From assembly GCF_011039175.1 (NCBI RefSeq), contig NZ_JAAKEN010000015.1:1-64000 (forward strand): 64,000 bases of DNA. Reading direction: 5' to 3'. Source of the DNA: Slackia sp. ZJ119 (lineage in GTDB: Bacteria > Actinomycetota > Coriobacteriia > Coriobacteriales > Eggerthellaceae). The notes under the pieces are model-generated. The model ran no database searches and was not told where the DNA came from. It saw nothing but the letters and a program-made list of their open reading frames with translations. Position numbers and translations under genes: made by a program. Of this stretch, positions 60,090 through 64,000 are shown piece by piece (within the stretch, counting starts at the first letter, position 1; each line of letters starts with the position of its first letter).

Positions 60090-60141
60090 GCAAGGCCGCT
60101 TAGCGGTACGGAAAAATGTCCACGCTCCCAGCAGCAGGCGC
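60090..60141. repeat. 52-bp direct repeat, right copy
   Basis: Matches 53845-53896 except C to A at one position. It continues directly into an XRE-regulator remnant, which the left copy does not have. The repeat includes a GGCCGCTTAGCGG hairpin and the GGAAAAATGTCC string. Confidence 0.85.
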
Positions 60142-60282
60142 CTACTCGCCGCGGGCATGGTCCTCTCGGTCGCAAGCGTCGCGGCGTTCATCGCCTCCCG
60201 GCAGCCGTACGCGGGCATCGTCTGCTTCGCCCTGCTGGTGGCAAAAGGCCTCTTCGTCTTTCAGGGGAAGCGCGACGCATAG
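60134..60282 (+). pseudogene. C-terminal fragment of a membrane XRE regulator (paralogue of 19688-20290)
   Basis: Encodes RRLLAAGMVLSVASVAAF, then IASRQPYAGIVCFALLVAKG and ends FVFQGKRDA. It is nearly identical to the end of the protein at 19688-20290, with three extra residues. The HTH half is missing, replaced by the 52-bp repeat. A perfect hairpin without a T run (60290-60319) follows. The region 60320-60689 has no gene, only an interrupted inverted repeat TTGAC-N3-TTTAGT ... ACTAAA-TT-GTCAA at 60489-60523. Confidence 0.8.
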
Positions 60283-60689
60283 AACCCCCGTGCCCTCGCC
60301 TGCTTCCAGGCGAGGGCACGTGCCGCTGCAAACACTCGGTAGCAACGTCGTCCGCCCAGGTTGGCAACAAAGCCTATCTCAAAGCTGCGACGCATGCACG
60401 CGACCGCCTGCGCCCTTCTCCCGTTTCGTCACAACGCTTACGTCGACCGAGAAGCCGTGCGCGGTTCGTTGTAGACAACGTTCTCCCATTGACGTTTTAG
60501 TTAGTTTTTGGACTAAATTGTCAATAGCACACTGAAGAGCAACCGATCGGACCTGCCCGGTCAATCTTCTCGTTCATACCCCCTTACTGCCTTATAATAT
60601 TGAAAAGCGTCATTGCGGGTACCTCGATTCTTCAAGTGAGCTCGAGCTCGGCATGACAGCGATGCGCTGCACTTGCGAAGATTGAGCCG

Positions 60690-61410
60690 TTGCAGAGGGA
60701 GATGATGGACGATCGTCGGAAGCTATCAAACAGTGGTCGATTATGCGCAGTGGGAAACGGCTGCCCGTTTAGCGAGATGTGCGATACAGGAGGGCTCAGC
60801 ACCTCAGCAGATAGTCTTATGCACAAAACCGTCATCTTGGACAAAGGCGATTTCATCCTCATCGAAAACGATTTTCATTCCTATGCTTACATCGTGCAGA
60901 AGGGATATGGAATCTGCCAGTATTTGATGGAAGATGATGAGGCCATCACGCTTGGCATTATGGGGCAAGGCGGCGTTTTCGGAGATGCATTCCTCTATGG
61001 CTGGGGTGGCGCGGCCTAGTCCTCACGGCGACATCGAACATGTGCGTTTGCAAAGCTCGTACCGCCAATACGAAAGATCCCAATACCGTTTTTCGATATG
61101 GGAGCAAAGCAGCGATAAGAAACTACCGGATGTTTACCCAGCAGCTTTGATCATGAACGGCAAGACTCTCAGCGATAGAATCGAGCGAGCCCTCAGAACT
61201 ATTTGGCAGCTAAGCTGCGCTCAATCCGAGGTCATTTCCGTATCTCACGATGAGCTAGCTATCATACTTGGAACCGACAGGCCATCTATTTCGCGCTGCC
61301 TCAACAAAATGAAGACGGCTGATCTTGTCAAGCTCGGATACAAGCGCATATCTCTCGGAAAGCAGATGGTGTCGATTTCGTTCGATAGGATGTTCTCGGC
61401 CGACGATTAA
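60690..61410 (+). pseudogene. Crp/Fnr-family regulator broken by two frameshifts
   Basis: The N-terminal cyclic-nucleotide-binding-like domain reads open from 60690 (GNGCPFSEMCD, then ILDKGDFILIENDF and GQGGVFGDAFLYGWGG) to TAG at 61017. The frame then shifts: GLVLTATSNMCVCKARTANT, FRYGSKAAIRNYRMFTQQL in frame 2 until 61157. A second shift leads into the winged helix (DELAIILGTDRPSISRCLNKM) to 61410. Two one-base changes explain it. The two N-terminal cysteines in CPFSEMC resemble Fe-S or redox-sensing forms. Confidence 0.8.
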
Positions 61411-61607
61411 GATAACACTCTGATTTAGTCCTATGCTGCTTTTGCGCAAGTCCCTCGATCCGCATTTCCCCTTGCGCGAGATACCAGCTAGTACAACCCT
61501 TCGAGCAGGATGAAGAAAGGTCAAAGCAATCGACCATTCGAATAGTAGCATTCGTTACAGACTTGCAATCCTCACACAACGTACCATCTCAGCTGAAGGA
61601 GAGGAAT

Positions 61608-62093
61608 ATGGCTGAGACTACTGAACTGGAAATGTGTGAACCCAGGGCTTACGTTGGAGAACGCTTTGCTGCGCATGTTGATCCAGCTGGAAGGGTAATA
61701 GATGTTCTCAACGACATCCAAAGTGAATTCGGTTATCTACCAGAACCTGCTTTGGAGCAGCTGGCCCAACTCGTTGACATTGCCACCGAAGAGCTGACGG
61801 CTATCGCGTCCTTTTTTTCCAATTTCAGCTTCACGCCAACTGGCAGAACCTTGATCGAAATCTGTGATGGAACCGCCTGCCACACTTCAGGCACGATCTT
61901 GCTCGCGCAAGCGTTCTCCAAAGCGCTTGGCGTTGAGGTGGGTGCGACTACTGCGGATAGACGCTTCACGCTCAAGCTCGTGCATTGCGTTGGCGCCTGC
62001 AGCATAGCACCGGTTGTTGTAGCGGGAAAACAATCATCTGGGAAAGTGCGCGTTTCCAAGGTTCCGGAAATCGTGAAACGCTTGGAGTCATAA
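61608..62093 (+). CDS. NuoE-like 2Fe-2S protein next to a molybdopterin oxidoreductase
   Basis: 161 residues from the ATG at 61608, behind GAAGGAGAG. Ligands CDGTACHTSGT and CVGACSIAPV supply the four Cys of the NuoE 2Fe-2S site. The stop TAA overlaps the ATG of the next gene (TAATG). No NuoF partner is in reach before the window end. It may deliver electrons from an NADH flavoprotein encoded downstream or elsewhere to the oxidoreductase; this is inference. Confidence 0.85.
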   Translation: MAETTELEMCEPRAYVGERFAAHVDPAGRVIDVLNDIQSEFGYLPEPALEQLAQLVDIATEELTAIASFFSNFSFTPTGRTLIEICDGTACHTSGTILLAQAFSKALGVEVGATTADRRFTLKLVHCVGACSIAPVVVAGKQSSGKVRVSKVPEIVKRLES

Positions 62094-63503
62094 TGACAGC
62101 TGTTGAAACACATGGTGCGGTTGATTACCTGGCAACAATGGTTACCGACGGCGCCACGTCTCGCAGCGTATCGTTTTCTCATCCGTTCGACGGATGGCCA
62201 AGAAACCGATTCGAGAGAGGGGTTGGCATGGACAGTGGCACACACAACAATGCGTCGGATTGCTGCAACAAGGAGGTTTGCGAACGCATTGCGCAAAAAC
62301 ACGATGGCGACGAGATCGTGTACACCACATGCTCGCAGAACGGCTGTTTCGATTTGTGCCTGTTGAGGGTGCATAAGCGTGACGGCAAAATTGTTGCAAT
62401 TGAAACCGACAATTCCATCCATGAGAACCATGGCCGCGAAGACGAGTACGTTGATGAAATCGAATTCAAGAAGGGCATGTACCAGCACCGTGCATGCGTT
62501 CGCGGGCGCGGATGGCGCAAAGACGTACATTCCGATGACCGCATCCTTTACCCCATGAGGCGCGTTGGGCCGAAGGGTCCCGGTGCTACGTTCGAGCGCA
62601 TCAGCTGGGATGAGGCGCTCGATGAAATCGCCGAGAAGTACACAGAGACTCGCGAGAAATTCGGCGGCAACAGCATTTACTGCGACGCGTTCCTTGGTAT
62701 GAGCTTTGATCCTTTCGGATCATATTACCCTGATGGCGGTTTGAGCGCATGAGCAGTTGACTCGTTCGAACCCCATGACTTTGCCGACAATGCCACATTC
62801 GGCATCGAGATGAACGCAGAAGACTGGGGTTCTGGTGAGTTTTGGGGTGGCGCAGAAGGCACAACGCTCCTCGACTCAAAGCTCATCTTGCTGTGGGGCG
62901 TCGACGTTCTGCTGAACTACCCTGAGAACTCCTATTATCTTCTGCTGGCAAAGGATAAGGGCATTCCCATCATTTACATTGATCCGCGCATGTGCTGGAC
63001 CGCTAATTTCGCCGACCAATGGATTCCCAATCGCCAAGTACAAGACGCCGCCGTATAGCCTGCTAAGCCCGATTGCAAACGAAACGCCTCTTTACATGAT
63101 CACCCCGCATGCGTTCTATCACCAGCACTTCTGTCAAGACGGAAACCCCTGGTTCCGTGATGAATACCGCATGTCTGTATGGATCAGCGTCGCAGATGCG
63201 AAGGCCCGCGACATCAAGGACAACGATCTCGTTATGGTGCATAACGGCGTCGGCCAGTGTGTCGTTCCCGCTTACGTCACATCTCGCTTAACCCCTGGAG
63301 TCACCTGTCTGATATTCGGGCGCCAATACGAGCCGAGTCCCTTCAAGACGGACATCATGCCCGACGGCATCGATCGCGCAGGATCGTGCAATCTGCTGAT
63401 CAGCAGCGAGCATTTCGATTCGCGTCGTGGCGCTCTGCTTACCAATGGAATGGTGGAGATCACAAAAGTGGATACCAGCATGCCTGAAATGATTGCTAGG
63501 TAG
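62093..63503 (+). pseudogene. Decayed DMSO-reductase-family molybdopterin oxidoreductase
   Basis: The N-terminal part from ATG 62093 has cluster cysteines (CSQNGCFDLC, HRACVRG) and ILYPMRRVGPKGPGATFERI. An in-frame TGA at 62750 follows DGGLSA, after which the same frame continues (AVDSFEPHDFADNATFG) to TAG at 63056. From about 63035 a different frame holds the C-terminal domain (LYMITPHAFYHQHFCQDGNP to TKVDTSMPEMIAR, stop 63503). Roughly 350-450 central residues of a typical enzyme are missing. A nonsense codon, a large deletion and a frame change together make this a pseudogene. Confidence 0.85.
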
Positions 63504-63535
63504 CCCTCAAGATGAAAGCTAGAAAGGGGTAGGAG

Positions 63536-64000
63536 ATGGCACAATACGCTTTTTTCTTCGACCAGAGTCGATGCTACAACTGCCACGCCTGCGTTGTTGC
63601 TTGCAGGGACTGGAACGACATCGAGCCAGGTCCGGTGAAATGGCTGCGCATGCTTCAATGGGAGAAGGGTTCGTTCCCGAACACGCGAATGCATACGTGC
63701 TTCGCTACGTGCTACCACTGCGAGAATCCTGTTTGCGTTGACGCTTGCGAGCACAACGCCCTCTTCAAAGAGGATGAATATGGTGCCGTGCTACTCAACG
63801 AGGATCTTTGCCAGGGCGACCGCAACTGCTGGAAGGCGTGCCCTTATGGCGCCCCCCAATACGAGGATGATGCACCTGGTACGCCCGTGAGCAAGTGCGA
63901 TATGTGCTATGACAAACTCAAGAAGGGCGAACTGCCCGTGTGCGTTATGGGTTGTCCCGCACGCGCCCTCGACTTCGGCCCCATCGACGAACTCCGAGAG
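63536..64000 (+). CDS. DmsB-like four-cluster ferredoxin subunit (cut by window end)
   Basis: 155 residues are visible. Four 4Fe-4S motifs can be followed: CYNCHACVVAC (11-21), CYHCENPVCVDAC (about 60-72), CQGDRNCWKACPYG and CDMCYDKLKKGELPVCVMGC. This is the standard electron-transfer subunit of DMSO-reductase-type complexes. It follows the decayed catalytic subunit by 32 bp and appears intact, so it may serve another complex. The start ATG at 63536 sits behind AAAGGGG. Confidence 0.92.
   Translation, partial: MAQYAFFFDQSRCYNCHACVVACRDWNDIEPGPVKWLRMLQWEKGSFPNTRMHTCFATCYHCENPVCVDACEHNALFKEDEYGAVLLNEDLCQGDRNCWKACPYGAPQYEDDAPGTPVSKCDMCYDKLKKGELPVCVMGCPARALDFGPIDELRE

Noticed and set aside
62720-62790. 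In-frame TGA in the molybdopterin oxidoreductase as a selenocysteine codon
   Set aside because: The position is not the usual Mo-ligand context, no convincing downstream SECIS-like hairpin is visible, and the gene also has a large internal deletion and a frame change, so a nonsense mutation is simpler.

Overview
The window looks like a chromosome segment from an anaerobic gut actinobacterium of the Eggerthellaceae (Coriobacteriia). This is inferred from the high-GC backbone, several DMSO-reductase-family redox genes, a LuxR regulator with a long membrane-embedded N-terminus, tandem HXXEE membrane proteins, and an OFA-type MFS transporter next to carbamate metabolism. Nothing was searched against a database; family assignments rest on motifs and on remembered family sequences.

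Layout. (1) 1-187 is the tail of a DmsB-like ferredoxin, followed by a terminator. (2) 606-1178 is a TetR regulator, then a MITE-like repeat. (3) 1423-13364, minus strand: eleven tightly packed genes read leftward from an acetylene-hydratase-like molybdo/tungstoenzyme, through an AAA ATPase, small proteins, an HdrD-like Fe-S protein, a Tes/MJ0619-type radical SAM enzyme and a B12-type radical SAM enzyme, to a NuoE/NuoF/NuoG-like NADH module. A trigger-factor-like chaperone lies upstream. (4) 15-26 kb: nnrE, an ABC-F protein, a cluster of short repeats, PAP2 phosphatase plus membrane XRE regulator, MFS efflux, an ORF6N protein, an AlbA/lysin chimera, and two HXXEE membrane proteins divergent from a TetR gene. 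(5) 26.6-28.2 kb: remnants of an integrative element ending at the 3' half of a tRNA. (6) 28.6-40.1 kb: two directly oriented IS256-family copies bracket about 8.8 kb of visibly lower GC. It holds a six-gene operon (two radical SAM enzymes, a MoxR ATPase fused to an ArsM-like methyltransferase, a VWA metallopeptidase-like partner, a BspA/LRR protein and a small protein with a Gly/Pro tail) divergent from a TetR gene. This is the best candidate for an undescribed system. (7) 40.2-43.7 kb: a subtilase/AAA pair of the IetAS anti-phage type. (8) 43.8-48.8 kb: an IS30-family element split by a RIT (recombinase-in-trio) element whose exact ends can be read. (9) 49.7-51.8 kb: a type II restriction-modification pair with a palindromic operator. 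(10) 52.6-53.8 kb: a truncated IS30-like element and its MITE. (11) 53.8-60.1 kb: a carbamoyl-transferase / carbamate kinase / transporter island with a LuxR regulator, flanked by 52-bp direct repeats. (12) 60.7-64 kb: a decayed Crp/Fnr gene, a NuoE-like protein, a decayed molybdopterin oxidoreductase and an intact DmsB-like ferredoxin cut by the window end.

How it works together: the left third is a redox operon in which an NADH-linked flavin/Fe-S module could feed electrons to radical SAM enzymes and a Mo/W enzyme. The middle is an accessory zone built by repeated insertions and holding two defence systems (IetAS and R-M) plus the IS256-bracketed radical SAM cluster. The right end is substrate-level ATP generation from carbamoyl phosphate, followed by respiratory genes under decay.
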